Assembly (NCBI RefSeq): GCF_000730665.1
Contig: NZ_BBIV01000043.1
Location: 1-50,299, forward strand
Reading direction: 5' to 3'
DNA: 50,299 nt
Source of the DNA: Pseudomonas plecoglossicida NBRC 103162 = DSM 15088
GTDB lineage: Bacteria; Pseudomonadota; Gammaproteobacteria; Pseudomonadales; Pseudomonadaceae
Part shown: one piece after another, positions 23,606-32,374 of the stretch
Layout of the letters: each line of letters starts with the position of its first letter
How positions within the stretch are numbered: position 1 is the stretch's first letter
Program-made: the position numbers and the translations under genes
The notes under the pieces: generated by a model
What the model was told of the DNA's origin: nothing
Databases searched by the model: none
Seen by the model: the letters and a program-made list of their open reading frames with translations, nothing else

Positions 23606-24793
23606 ATGAAGACTCAGGTAGCAATCATCGGCGCCGGTCCGTCCGGCCTGTTACTCGGTCAGCTGCTGTACAAGGCAGGCATCGACACGGTCATTCTCGA
23701 ACGGCAGACCCCCGACTACGTGCTGGGCCGCATTCGCGCTGGTGTGCTGGAGCAGGGCACGGTCGACCTGCTGCGCGAGGCGGGCGTGGCCGAGCGCATG
23801 GACCGCGAAGGCCTGGTGCATGACGGCGTCGAGCTGCTGGTCGGTGGTCGGCGACAACGCCTGGACCTCAAGGGGCTGACCGGCGGCAAGACGGTGATGG
23901 TCTATGGCCAGACCGAAGTCACCCGCGACCTGATGGAGGCCCGCTCGGTCAGCGGCGCGCCCATCCTCTATTCGGCCAGCAATGTCCGGCTCCATGAACT
24001 CAAGGGCCAGCGGCCCTACGTGACCTTCGACCACGATGGCCAGCAGCAACGCCTGGACTGCGACTACATTGCCGGTTGCGACGGCTTCCACGGCGTTTCC
24101 CGGCAAAGCATCCCGGACGGTGTGCTCAAGCACTATGAGCGGGTCTATCCGTTCGGCTGGCTGGGCCTGTTGGCCGATACGCCGCCGGTCAGCCATGAAC
24201 TGATCTACGCCCACCATGAACGTGGCTTCGTGCTGTGCAGCCAACGCTCGCTGACGCGCAGCCGCTACTACCTGCAAGTGCCGTTGCAAGAGCGTGTCGA
24301 GGACTGGTCCGACCAGCGCTTCTGGAACGAGCTCAAGGCCCGCTTGCCGGACGATGTGGCGGCGCGCCTGGTGACTGGCCCGGCCCTGGAAAAAAGCATC
24401 GCGCCGTTGCGCAGCCAAGTCGTCGAGCCGATGCAGTACGGCCACTTGTTCCTGGTCGGAGATGCCGCGCATATCGTGCCGCCGACCGGTGCCAAGGGCC
24501 TCAACCTGGCGGCCTCGGATGTGAATTACCTGTATCGGATTTTGCTCAATGTCTACCGCGAGGGGCGTACCGACTTGCTGCAGCAATACTCGCCGCTGGC
24601 CCTGCGCCGGGTATGGAAGGGCGAGCGCTTCAGCTGGTTCATGACCCAATTGCTGCATGATTTCGGCGAGCACCAGGATGCCTGGGACCAGAAGATGCAG
24701 GAGGCCGACCGGGAGTATTTCCTGTCATCCCACGCGGGGCTGGTGAACATTGCCGAGAACTATGTGGGGTTGCCGTTCGAAGCAGTAACCTGA
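23606..24793 (+). CDS. pobA: 4-hydroxybenzoate 3-monooxygenase
   Basis: The 395-residue flavoprotein converts 4-hydroxybenzoate to protocatechuate using NADPH and O2, feeding the beta-ketoadipate pathway. The FAD-binding motif IIGAGPSGLLLG is at the N-terminus (residues about 7-18). The substrate and NADPH loop RIRAGVLEQGTVDLLREAGV, the DG motif CDYIAGCDGFHGVSR and the second FAD motif FLVGDAAHIVPPTGAKGLN are all present. Length agrees with the well-studied P. fluorescens enzyme (394). The start at 23606 (MKTQVAIIG) was chosen because the protein begins directly before the first beta-strand. Transcribed away from pobR; the downstream ankyrin gene converges. Confidence 0.97.
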   Translation: MKTQVAIIGAGPSGLLLGQLLYKAGIDTVILERQTPDYVLGRIRAGVLEQGTVDLLREAGVAERMDREGLVHDGVELLVGGRRQRLDLKGLTGGKTVMVYGQTEVTRDLMEARSVSGAPILYSASNVRLHELKGQRPYVTFDHDGQQQRLDCDYIAGCDGFHGVSRQSIPDGVLKHYERVYPFGWLGLLADTPPVSHELIYAHHERGFVLCSQRSLTRSRYYLQVPLQERVEDWSDQRFWNELKARLPDDVAARLVTGPALEKSIAPLRSQVVEPMQYGHLFLVGDAAHIVPPTGAKGLNLAASDVNYLYRILLNVYREGRTDLLQQYSPLALRRVWKGERFSWFMTQLLHDFGEHQDAWDQKMQEADREYFLSSHAGLVNIAENYVGLPFEAVT

Positions 24794-24835
24794 CGAAAAG
24801 CGCTCCCACAGGCACAGTGGCAAGGTTGCAATCTG

Positions 24836-25471
24836 TTATTGGGCCAATAGCACTTCCATCTCCCGATACCCGCGCTGGCGTGCATGCTCCAGCGCGGTCA
24901 CCCCGTCCTTGTCGGCAATGTTCCGATCCGCACCCGCCGCCAGCAGGCGCCGGACGATCTCGACATGCCGCGGCCCGCCATCGCCGAGGATCACCGCTTC
25001 GAGCAACGCGGTCCAGTGCAGGCGGTTCAGGTGGTTGACGTCGACCCCGGCATCGATCAGCAGTTGCACGGTTTCCACATGCCCGCGTTCAGCGGCGGGG
25101 ATCAGCGCCGTGCCGCCATAGCGGTTGGTGCTCTTGAGGTCGGCGCCATGGGCGAGGGTCAAGCGCAGGATATCGTTCAAACCCCGGGCACCGGCATACA
25201 GGTAGGGACTGTCGTCGATGTTGTCCTTGGCGTTCACATCGGCACCGGCTTCGATCAGCGCTTTCGCCGCTGCGACCTGATTGGCGTGGGTGGCGACCAT
25301 CAGGGCGGTGCGTCCCTGGTCATCACGCTTGTCCACTTCGGCGCCCTGCTCGAGGAGGTGTTGCAGGGTGCTGGTGTCATTGTGTGCGGCGGCGTCGTGC
25401 ATGGCGGGCGTCTCGGCGAGGGCAAGGCAGCTGAACAGCGATAGGACGAGGGTGGCAAGGGGCAAACGCAT
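24836..25471 (-). CDS. Periplasmic ankyrin-repeat protein
   Basis: The 211-residue protein has a signal peptide (LPLATLVLSLFSCLALAE, cleavage near residue 20) followed by about five ankyrin repeats covering the whole mature part, for example DDQGRTALMVATHANQVAA, NIDDSPYLYAGARGLND, NRYGGTALIPAAERGHVETV and HWTALLEAVILGDGGP. AGGAG eight bases upstream supports the ATG. Ankyrin repeats are protein-binding scaffolds; in Pseudomonas similar exported proteins are often found near catalase or other stress genes, but no such partner is adjacent. No enzymatic domain is present and the partner is unknown. Confidence 0.85.
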   Translation of the reverse strand: MRLPLATLVLSLFSCLALAETPAMHDAAAHNDTSTLQHLLEQGAEVDKRDDQGRTALMVATHANQVAAAKALIEAGADVNAKDNIDDSPYLYAGARGLNDILRLTLAHGADLKSTNRYGGTALIPAAERGHVETVQLLIDAGVDVNHLNRLHWTALLEAVILGDGGPRHVEIVRRLLAAGADRNIADKDGVTALEHARQRGYREMEVLLAQ

Positions 25472-25586
25472 GGCAAAGGCTCCTGAATGTCTGCCGCAAT
25501 CCTAGAAAATCGACGGCAGGGGTTGAAGTCAAGAATATGCATGACCCACAGTGCCCCGCTGAATAGCTGAAGCAGGAAGCCTACCG

Positions 25587-27386
25587 ATGAAATGTCCGAC
25601 GCCCGCGATCGCCGCCTTGTGCCTGGCCGCCGCAAGCAACTGGGCCTTTGCCGACCAGGTGCTGCCCGCGCCGCCGGAGGCGCAGTCAGGCTATCGCAGC
25701 GGCCTTCAACCGGTACACGCCAGTCGGCACATGGTAGCTGCGGCCAATCCGCTGGCAAGCGAGGCCGGGCGGGCGATGCTGCGGGCCGGTGGCAGTGCCA
25801 TCGATGCGGCGATCGCCATGCAGATGGTGCTGACCCTGGTCGAGCCGCAATCCAGTGGCATTGGCGGCGGGGGCTTCATCCTGTACTGGGATGGCAAGCA
25901 GGTGCAGGCCTTTGACGGCCGCGAGACGGCGCCGGCTGGCGTTACCGAATCGCTGTTCCTGCAACCCGACGGTACCCCTATGCCGTTTCGCGCCGCTCAG
26001 ATCGGCGGCCGCTCGGTGGGCGTGCCTGGCGTGTTGCGGGCTTTGCAGATGGCCCACGCGCAACATGGCAAGTTGCCTTGGGACGAACTGTTCAAACCGG
26101 CCATCGCCCTGGCGCGCCAAGGCTTTGCGGTTTCCGAACGCCTTCATGCCCTGATAGCCGAAGACCCCTTCATCGCAAGCTCCCCCGCCATGGCCCGGTA
26201 TTTCCTCGATGAGCAGGGCAAACCACTGGCGGTAGGCACCTTGCTGCGCAATCCTGAGCTTGCGCACACCTTCGAACGCCTGGCAGATCAGGGCGTCGAT
26301 GCCTTCTACACCGGCGAGATCGCCGAAGCCATGGTGGCTCAGGTGCGCAGCCATGCCAACGCCGGCACGCTGTCGCTGGAGGACTTGCGCCAGTACCAGG
26401 CCAAGGCGCGCACGCCGCTGTGCGGTCCTTACAAGGCTTGGCAGATCTGCGGCATGCCGCCGCCTTCCTCGGGTGGCGTGGCCGTGCTGCAGACCATGGG
26501 CATTCTTGACGCGCTGCAGCGGTCTTCGCCGCAGCGCGACCTGGCCACCCAGCCGCCGCGCAAGGTCGCATCCCCGGCGGGGCTGGAGCCCACTGCGCTG
26601 GCAGTCCACCTGATCGCCGAAGCCGAACGCCTGGCCTTCGCCGACCGGGCCCAGTACCTGGCCGACAGCGACTACGTGCCGGTGCCGATCAAGGCGTTGA
26701 TCGCCCCCGACTACCTGGCCGGGCGTGCAACGCTGGTCGGCGAGCACAGCATGAAACGCGCCCGCTCCGGCACGCCCCAGGGCGCCACCCTTGCGGGGGC
26801 CCCGGACCGGTCGCCACTGCGCATTTCCACTTCGCACCTTTCCGCTGTCGATGACAGCGGCCAGGCCCTTGCCATGACCACGTCGGTGGAGGCGGCGTTC
26901 GGCTCGCACCTGATGGTCGAGGGTTTTCTGCTGAACAACCAGCTCACCGATTTCTCCTTCATTGCGCAGGAAGATGGCAAGCCGGTCGCGAACCGGGTCG
27001 AACCCGGCAAGCGCCCCCTGTCGGCCATGGCCCCGACCCTGGTGTTCGCCCGCGATTCCGGCGAGCTGGTGGCCAGCCTCGGTTCACCCGGCGGCTCGCA
27101 GATCATCGGCTACGTGAACAAGGCCCTGGTAGGCCTGCTGGACTGGCAGCTCGACCCGCAACAGGCCGCCAATCTGCCCAATTTCGGCAGCCGCAATGCC
27201 GGTACCGAAGTCGAGGCCGGGCTGGCCAGCCAGGCGTTGATTCGCCAGCTGGCGGCCTGGGGCCATGAGGTCACGCCGCTGACCATGACCAGTGGCATGC
27301 AGATCATCCAGCGCACGGCCAGCGGCTGGTCGGGTGGCGCGGACCCACGGCGCGAGGGCGTGGCGCTCGGCGATCAGGCGTGGTAG
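25587..27386 (+). CDS. ggt: Gamma-glutamyltransferase, periplasmic
   Basis: The 599-residue precursor has a signal peptide (cleavage near AFADQ, residue 22), a large subunit and, after self-cleavage, a small subunit. The nucleophile is Thr415 in STSHLSAVDDSG. Other conserved elements are the GGGG loop GIGGGGFILYW, the carboxylate-binding Arg112 in DGRETAPAG, PPPSSGGVAVLQTMG, and SPGGSQIIGYV near the C-terminus. The enzyme transfers or hydrolyses gamma-glutamyl groups from glutathione and related compounds in the periplasm. The stretch after residue 310 (SSPQRDLATQPPRKVASP) looks like a family-variable insertion. The ribosome site AGGAAG lies nine bases before the ATG. A LysR gene follows 35 bases later and may be co-transcribed. 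Confidence 0.95.
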   Translation: MKCPTPAIAALCLAAASNWAFADQVLPAPPEAQSGYRSGLQPVHASRHMVAAANPLASEAGRAMLRAGGSAIDAAIAMQMVLTLVEPQSSGIGGGGFILYWDGKQVQAFDGRETAPAGVTESLFLQPDGTPMPFRAAQIGGRSVGVPGVLRALQMAHAQHGKLPWDELFKPAIALARQGFAVSERLHALIAEDPFIASSPAMARYFLDEQGKPLAVGTLLRNPELAHTFERLADQGVDAFYTGEIAEAMVAQVRSHANAGTLSLEDLRQYQAKARTPLCGPYKAWQICGMPPPSSGGVAVLQTMGILDALQRSSPQRDLATQPPRKVASPAGLEPTALAVHLIAEAERLAFADRAQYLADSDYVPVPIKALIAPDYLAGRATLVGEHSMKRARSGTPQGATLAGAPDRSPLRISTSHLSAVDDSGQALAMTTSVEAAFGSHLMVEGFLLNNQLTDFSFIAQEDGKPVANRVEPGKRPLSAMAPTLVFARDSGELVASLGSPGGSQIIGYVNKALVGLLDWQLDPQQAANLPNFGSRNAGTEVEAGLASQALIRQLAAWGHEVTPLTMTSGMQIIQRTASGWSGGADPRREGVALGDQAW

Positions 27387-27421
27387 AAGTCACTCTTGCC
27401 ATTCAGAAGTTGAATACCAAG

Positions 27422-28303
27422 ATGTCCATCAGCGTTAAATCGAATAGAGCCCTGTTCGACCTCGACCTGCTGCGTGCCATCGTCGTGGTGGCCGATTGCG
27501 GCAGTTTCACCACCGCCGCCGCGCGCCTGCACTCGACCCAGTCGACCATCAGCCAGAAGGTGCGCCGTCTGGAGGAAATGGTCGGCCACCGCTTGCTGGT
27601 GCGCGGCAACCGCGACGTGCTGCCCACCGACGCCGGCCAGACCCTTCTGGGCTATGCCCGGCACATGCTGGCGCTGAATGACCAGATGCTCGAAGCCCTG
27701 GCCGGGGCCATGGTCGGTGTCACCGTGCGTCTGGGGGTGCCCGAGGACTTCGTCGGCGGGCGCACCACCAATGCGTTGTCGGCGTTCAGCCGCCTGCATC
27801 CGCAGGTCAAGCTGGAGGTCACCAGCGGGTTGTGCCGTGACCTCAGCCAGGCCTACGACAATGGCGAGCTGGACCTGGTGCTGCTCAAGCAGCGGCGCAA
27901 CACCCGTGAGGGCGTGGCGTGCTGGCCGGAACGTCTGCAGTGGATCGACAGTGCCCGCCTGCCGTCCTTCGAGCTTGACCCGATTCCGTTGGTGACCTTT
28001 CCGCCACGAGGGTTGTACCGCGAGGACATGATCAGCGCCATCGAAGGCATGGGCCGGCGCTGGCGCATCAGCTTCACCAGCTCCAGCTTGAGCGGCATCC
28101 AGGCGGCGGTGGCCGATGGCATGGGCATCAGCCTGCTGCCGCCACGGGCAGCGACTGGCGAGCATCGGGTGCTGGGGGGGCAGCAGGGGCTGCCGGAGGT
28201 GGACAGCTACGAAATCGTCATCGTCCATCGGCCGACGGCGGATGTGATGGTCAAGGCGTTGGCCGAGGTGATGACCGAGTTGCTGGCGGGTGGAGAATTG
28301 TAG
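27422..28303 (+). CDS. LysR family transcriptional regulator
   Basis: The 293-residue protein has an N-terminal LysR helix-turn-helix (LDLLRAIVVVADCGSFTTAA, then RLHSTQSTISQKVRRLEEMV) and a substrate-binding effector domain (about 95-290; VRLGVPEDFVGGRTTNALSA, VADGMGISLLPPRAA). I chose the ATG at 27422 because the earlier in-frame start overlaps the ggt stop and adds a non-homologous tail. It is transcribed in the same direction as ggt and converges on the TRAP operon. LysR regulators usually act on a divergent or adjacent gene; the ggt gene is a candidate, the TRAP genes less so because a second LysR gene with matching operator sites serves them. Confidence 0.85.
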   Translation: MSISVKSNRALFDLDLLRAIVVVADCGSFTTAAARLHSTQSTISQKVRRLEEMVGHRLLVRGNRDVLPTDAGQTLLGYARHMLALNDQMLEALAGAMVGVTVRLGVPEDFVGGRTTNALSAFSRLHPQVKLEVTSGLCRDLSQAYDNGELDLVLLKQRRNTREGVACWPERLQWIDSARLPSFELDPIPLVTFPPRGLYREDMISAIEGMGRRWRISFTSSSLSGIQAAVADGMGISLLPPRAATGEHRVLGGQQGLPEVDSYEIVIVHRPTADVMVKALAEVMTELLAGGEL

Positions 28304-28308
28304 CGCCT

Positions 28309-28332
28309 GCACTGGCCCTATCGCCGGCAGGC
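28309..28332. repeat. Partial REP element
   Basis: ACTGGCCCTATCGCCGGCAG matches the left half of the REP consensus seen at 31454; the right half is lacking. It lies between the convergent LysR gene and the TRAP operon end. Confidence 0.5.
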
Positions 28333-28333
28333 C

Positions 28334-29617
28334 TCAAGGCATCCCCAACCAGGTCGGCAACGCCAGCGAAATGAACGGCACATAGGTGACCAGCATCAGG
28401 AACAGCAGCAGGATCGACAGCCACGGCAACGCCGCGCGAATCGTCTGCCCCAGGGTCAGCCCGGTCACCGCCGAGGTCACGAACAGGTTCAGCCCCACCG
28501 GCGGGTGCACCAGCCCGATCTCCATGTTCACCACCATCACGATGCCCAGGTGGATCGGGTCGATACCAAGCTTCATCGCGATCGGGAAGAAGATCGGCGC
28601 CAGGATCAGGATGATCGCCGACGGCTCCATGAAGCTGCCGGCCACCAGCAGCACCACGTTGACCATGATCAGGAAGCCGATCGGCGTCAGCCCTTCGGAC
28701 AGCACCCACTGGGTGATCTGCTGGGGGATCTGCTCAGTGGTCAGCACATGGGCAAAAAGCATGGCGTTGGCGATGATGAACAACAGCATGATGGTCAGCC
28801 GGCCAGACTCCAGCAGCACTTTCGGGCAGTCGCGCAGGCGCATGTCCTTGTACACGAACAGCGCGATGAACGCCGAGTACACCGCCGCCACGGCCGCCGC
28901 TTCGGTGGGGGTGAACATGCCGCTGTAGATCCCGCCGAGGATGATCACCAGCAGCAACAGCCCCCAAAACGCGCGCCGCGCGGTGCTCAGCCACTGGGCG
29001 AAGCTGACCCGCGGCTGGGCAGGCAGCTTCTTGATCCGGGCGACGATGTAGATCGTCACCATCAGCGCCACGCCGAGCAGGATGCCCGGTACCACACCGG
29101 CCATGAACAGCTTGCCCACCGAGGTCTCGGTGGCAGCCGAGTAGACCACCATGACGATCGACGGTGGAATCAGGATGCCCAGGGTACCGGCATTGCAGAT
29201 GATCCCGGCGCCGAACTCACGCGGGTAGCCCGAGCGCACCATGCCGGCCACCGCGATCGAGCCGACCGCCGCCACCGTGGCCGGTGACGAGCCCGACAGT
29301 GCCGCGAACAGCATGCACGCCAGCACTGCGGCAATCGCCAGGCCGCCACGGATATGGCCGACGCAGGCATTGGCGAAGTCGATCAGGCGCTGGGCGACGC
29401 CGCCGGTGGTCATGAACGCGCCCGACAGCAGGAAGAACGGAATGGCCAGGAAGGTGTAGCTGTCCGAGGTTTCGAACAACTTGATCGCCAGCGAGCTCAG
29501 GGAATCCTGGCTGAACATCAGGATCGACAGCGCCCCCGACAAGCCCAGCGAAATGGCGATCGGCACGCCGAGGAACATGAACACGAACAGCAGCAGGAAC
29601 AGGCAGATTACCGTCAT
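28334..29617 (-). CDS. TRAP transporter large permease (DctM family), likely itaconate uptake
   Basis: The 427-residue inner-membrane protein has about twelve membrane segments and the DctM signatures LFVFMFLGVPIAISLGLSGA, FFLLSGAFMTTGGVAQRLID, GTLGILIPPSIVMVVYS and FTPTEAAAVAAVYS. It is the ion-driven channel subunit of a TRAP transporter for dicarboxylate-like acids. Its ATG overlaps the small-permease stop by one base (TGATG), so translation is coupled. The order P-Q-M behind citramalyl-CoA lyase and the CoA-transferase equals the P. aeruginosa itaconate locus, which makes itaconate the likely substrate. The protein is full length. Confidence 0.93.
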   Translation of the reverse strand: MTVICLFLLLFVFMFLGVPIAISLGLSGALSILMFSQDSLSSLAIKLFETSDSYTFLAIPFFLLSGAFMTTGGVAQRLIDFANACVGHIRGGLAIAAVLACMLFAALSGSSPATVAAVGSIAVAGMVRSGYPREFGAGIICNAGTLGILIPPSIVMVVYSAATETSVGKLFMAGVVPGILLGVALMVTIYIVARIKKLPAQPRVSFAQWLSTARRAFWGLLLLVIILGGIYSGMFTPTEAAAVAAVYSAFIALFVYKDMRLRDCPKVLLESGRLTIMLLFIIANAMLFAHVLTTEQIPQQITQWVLSEGLTPIGFLIMVNVVLLVAGSFMEPSAIILILAPIFFPIAMKLGIDPIHLGIVMVVNMEIGLVHPPVGLNLFVTSAVTGLTLGQTIRAALPWLSILLLFLMLVTYVPFISLALPTWLGMP

Positions 29618-30249
29618 CAGTGGTGCTCCTCACCCGGGTTGGCCAGCTTGCTGGCTTCGGCGGCCTCGTCGGCCAGGCCCAGGCCATACTGGCGATGGGT
29701 GAACAGGCGGTAGAAGATCTCCAGGTAGCGGACGATCACCAGGGCGAGACCCAATGGCACGATCAGCGCGATGTGGCCGACCTTGATGCCGTAGCGGTCG
29801 AGGTCTTCGGCACCGATGCCGGCGACCAGTATCGCGCTCACCCACTTGACGCTCGCCACCAGGAACAGCCCGGCATAGGCCAGGCAGCAGGCACAGGCGA
29901 TCATCGCCAGCACGCGCTGCACCGGCTTGCGGGTGCGCCGGACCAGCACGTCGACGCCCAGGTGGCCGGCGGTGCGCACGCCATAGGCAATGCCGAAGAA
30001 GATCAGCCAGCCGAACAGCGCCTTGGTCAGGGCGATGCTCCAGGTCATTTCCTGGGCGTAGCCCATCAGGTGATCGCCGATGCCCAGCAGCAGCTCGCTG
30101 GCGAAGGCCCAGTGGTCACTGAGCGTGTAGAAGAGGGTGTAGAGGTTGTTCAGTGCCACGTAGAGGAAGGTCACCAAGGTCATGGCCGCCAGGAGGAAGG
30201 CGATCATGCCTTCCTCGAAGTGCTCCCAGACACGCCTGAGCGATTGCAT
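29617..30249 (-). CDS. TRAP transporter small permease (DctQ family)
   Basis: The 210-residue protein has four membrane segments, the first one near residues 15-33 (GMIAFLLAAMTLVTFLYVAL), and the DctQ-type segment GWLIFFGIAYGVRTAGHLGV with VDVLVRRTRKPVQRVLA. The ATG at 30249 follows GGAG eight bases upstream; the open frame extends further but without a ribosome site. It is somewhat longer than the usual DctQ (about 170) because of an extended loop after helix one, a feature of many P-Q-M systems for larger acids. It sits between the binding protein (70 bases upstream) and DctM (overlapping). Confidence 0.9.
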   Translation of the reverse strand: MQSLRRVWEHFEEGMIAFLLAAMTLVTFLYVALNNLYTLFYTLSDHWAFASELLLGIGDHLMGYAQEMTWSIALTKALFGWLIFFGIAYGVRTAGHLGVDVLVRRTRKPVQRVLAMIACACCLAYAGLFLVASVKWVSAILVAGIGAEDLDRYGIKVGHIALIVPLGLALVIVRYLEIFYRLFTHRQYGLGLADEAAEASKLANPGEEHH

Positions 30250-30319
30250 AAGGATTCTCCAGACAGAGCGAGGGCGGGCCACCCGAGGAACGGGTGGCCG
30301 GGGCAGGGCGCAGGATGGG

Positions 30320-31318
30320 TCAGGACGCCTTGTTGGCGTCGTCGGCAGCCTTGATCAGGTCGGCGCCGATCTGGTCGGAGAACTTGTCCCACACCGGACG
30401 CATCGATTCGCGCCATTGCTGGCGCTGCTCGGCGGTCAGCGGGTCGATCTCGCTGGTCTTGGCATCGAGGATCTTCTGCCGGGAAGTCTGGTTGAGGGCT
30501 TCGGCCTGCTTGTTCACCTCGACGGTGACGTCGTCCATGATCGTCTGCAGCTCGCCGCGCACGTCTTCAGGCAGGCTGTTCCAGAACTTGGCGTTGGTGA
30601 TCACCATGTAGTCGATCAGGCCATGGTTGGTCTCGGTGAAGAACGGCTGCACCTCGTTGACCTTCTGGCTTTCGTAGTTCGACCAGGTGTTTTCGGTGCC
30701 GTTGACGGTGCCGGTCTGCAGGCCCTGGTAGACCTCGGCGAAGCTCATCTTGCGCGGGTTGGCGCGGATGGCCTTGAACTGCTCCTCAAGCACGCTGGAG
30801 GCCTGTACACGGAACTTCAGGCCACGGGCATCCTTGGGCAGCAGCACCTTCTTGTTTGCCGACAGCTGCTTGAGGCCGTTGTGCCAGTAGGCCAGGCCAC
30901 GGATGCCCTTGTCTTCCATCGAAGTCAGCAGCGCCTTGCCTTGCGGGCCTTGCTGGAAGCGGTCGACAGCGGCCAGGTCGTCGAACAGGAACGGCAGGTC
31001 GAAGATCTGCACCTGCTTGTTGTAGTGCTCGAACTTGGCCAGCGACGGCGCCAGCATCTGTACGTCACCCAGTAGCAGGGCTTCCATCTCCTTGCCGTCG
31101 CCGAACAGCGACGAGTTGGGATAGACCTCGACTTTTACCTTGTCCTTGAGTTGAGGATCGGCGGCGACCAGCTTCTGGAACATCAGCGCGCCCTGGCCCT
31201 TGGGGGTGCTGTCGGCCACCACGTGGGCGAACTTGATGATGATCGGATCGGCGGCCTGGGCCAGGCTTGCCATGGATACTGCAGCGGCGCAGAACAGCGC
31301 GTGGGTCAGCTTCAACAT
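30320..31318 (-). CDS. TRAP transporter solute-binding protein (DctP family), likely itaconate
   Basis: The 332-residue precursor has a signal peptide (LTHALFCAAAVSMASLAQA, cleavage near residue 22) and the DctP fold: IIIKFAHVVADSTPKGQGAL, KVEVYPNSSLFGDGKEMEAL, GLKFRVQASSVLEEQFKAI with the carboxylate-binding Arg in the segment GLKFRV, and EVYQGLQTGTVNGTENTWSN. It captures the acid in the periplasm and passes it to the Q-M permease. GAGGTG six bases before the ATG at 31318 defines the start. It is the first gene of its transcription unit and is preceded by the same LysR box found before the catabolic operon, so uptake and degradation are probably switched together. Confidence 0.93.
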   Translation of the reverse strand: MLKLTHALFCAAAVSMASLAQAADPIIIKFAHVVADSTPKGQGALMFQKLVAADPQLKDKVKVEVYPNSSLFGDGKEMEALLLGDVQMLAPSLAKFEHYNKQVQIFDLPFLFDDLAAVDRFQQGPQGKALLTSMEDKGIRGLAYWHNGLKQLSANKKVLLPKDARGLKFRVQASSVLEEQFKAIRANPRKMSFAEVYQGLQTGTVNGTENTWSNYESQKVNEVQPFFTETNHGLIDYMVITNAKFWNSLPEDVRGELQTIMDDVTVEVNKQAEALNQTSRQKILDAKTSEIDPLTAEQRQQWRESMRPVWDKFSDQIGADLIKAADDANKAS

Positions 31319-31387
31319 CGATGTCACCTCTGATTTATTGTTCTAGGAGGATTGGGCGTAACGATGGACCAATGAACCGCGTGTGGA

Positions 31388-31430
31388 GAATCAGCATTTG
31401 TGTAAGGCAGCGTTCGGCTGGGGCGAACGC
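31388..31430 (-). promoter_or_regulatory. LysR box upstream of the TRAP operon (matches the itaconate operon box)
   Basis: GCGTT (31410-31414) and AACGC (31426-31430) form a dyad with the LysR spacing T-N11-A. To its left GAATnnGCATTTGTGT is conserved with the copy at 37025-37067: 24 of 28 positions match over the block 31388-31415. It starts about 70 bases before dctP. Confidence 0.75.
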
Positions 31431-31453
31431 CAGGCATCTGCATTGCCTTCACT

Positions 31454-31550
31454 GGCCCTATCGCCGGCAAGCCGGGTCCCACAGGTACGCCACAGGTATC
31501 GAAAACTTTGAAGTTTCCTGAGGGAGCTGGCTTGCCAGCGATAGGGCCAG
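31454..31550. repeat. REP pair, inverted, right copy degenerate
   Basis: The left copy CTATCGCCGGCAAGCCGGGT and a diverged inverted copy (GAGCTGGCTTGCCAGCGATA) stand between the lyase gene end and the TRAP operon promoter. Confidence 0.8.
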
Positions 31551-31555
31551 CAGTT

Positions 31556-32374
31556 TCAACCCACCTGTCGAGCCAGCAACCGCTGCGCCCGCAGCACCAC
31601 CGGCGCATCCACCATCTGCCCATCCAACTGGAACGCCCCGGCGCCATTGGCGGCTTCACTCGCCGCCAGTACCTTGCGCGCCCACGCCAGCTCATCGGCA
31701 CTCGGTGCCAGCGCACCATGGATCACTGCCACCTGCCGGGGATGAATGCACAGCGCCCCGCCATAGCCCATGTCATAGGCATGGCGCATCGCTCGCTGCA
31801 ACCCCTGGGCATCGTCGATGGCCGGGAACACGCCATCCAGCGGAGGCAGCAGGTCGGCGCCGCGCGAATGCAGTTGCACGGCCATGCGCGCCTGGTCGAG
31901 GAACTGCCGGGCCGCTGCGCTTTCGGTGTTCAGCTCGAGGTCCAGCGCCAGGTCCAGGCTGCCGAACGACAAGCGCTCGACACCCTCGGCATGGGCGATC
32001 TGTTGCAATGCCAGCAAGCCCTTGGCGCTTTCGATGATCGGCCATATCGGTTTGCCGGCATGGCGGGCAACGGCGACCTGCGTGGCATTCTCGACCTTGG
32101 GCAGCAGCAGCCCGACGACGCCCGGGTGCTGCGCGCAGAAGGCAAGGTCGGCGCTGTGCTGTGCATGCTGCGGCGCGTTGACCCGCACCCACACGGCGGC
32201 CTGTGGCGTGCCTTGCAGAAACGCCGCCAGGTGCTCGCGGGCTTGCTGCTTCAGCGGCTCCTCGACTGCATCCTCGAAGTCGACGATGACAGCGTCGGCC
32301 CCGGCCGCCAGCGCCTTGGTGAAGCGCTCGGGGCGACTGCCCGGCACGAACAGGGCGGAGCGCATGCTGTTCAT
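31556..32374 (-). CDS. ccl: (S)-citramalyl-CoA lyase (CitE/HpcH-HpaI family)
   Basis: The 272-residue TIM-barrel protein starts MNSMRSALFVPGSRPERFTK and shows the CitE-type active site: DAVIVDFEDAVEE (metal Asp/Glu), the Arg of VWVRVNAP, GVVGLLLPKVENATQV, IWPIIESAKGLLAL with the metal-binding Glu, and FGSLDLALDLELN with the second acidic ligand. In P. aeruginosa the equivalent enzyme cleaves citramalyl-CoA to acetyl-CoA and pyruvate, the last step of itaconate breakdown. It overlaps the CoA-transferase stop by four bases (ATGA), so both are made together. The function is inferred from the locus; the CitE-like fold itself is certain. Confidence 0.88.
   Translation of the reverse strand: MNSMRSALFVPGSRPERFTKALAAGADAVIVDFEDAVEEPLKQQAREHLAAFLQGTPQAAVWVRVNAPQHAQHSADLAFCAQHPGVVGLLLPKVENATQVAVARHAGKPIWPIIESAKGLLALQQIAHAEGVERLSFGSLDLALDLELNTESAAARQFLDQARMAVQLHSRGADLLPPLDGVFPAIDDAQGLQRAMRHAYDMGYGGALCIHPRQVAVIHGALAPSADELAWARKVLAASEAANGAGAFQLDGQMVDAPVVLRAQRLLARQVG

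Noticed and set aside
27380..27421. Earlier in-frame start of the LysR gene overlapping the ggt stop
   Set aside because: It adds fourteen residues without family similarity; the ATG at 27422 gives the usual N-terminus.
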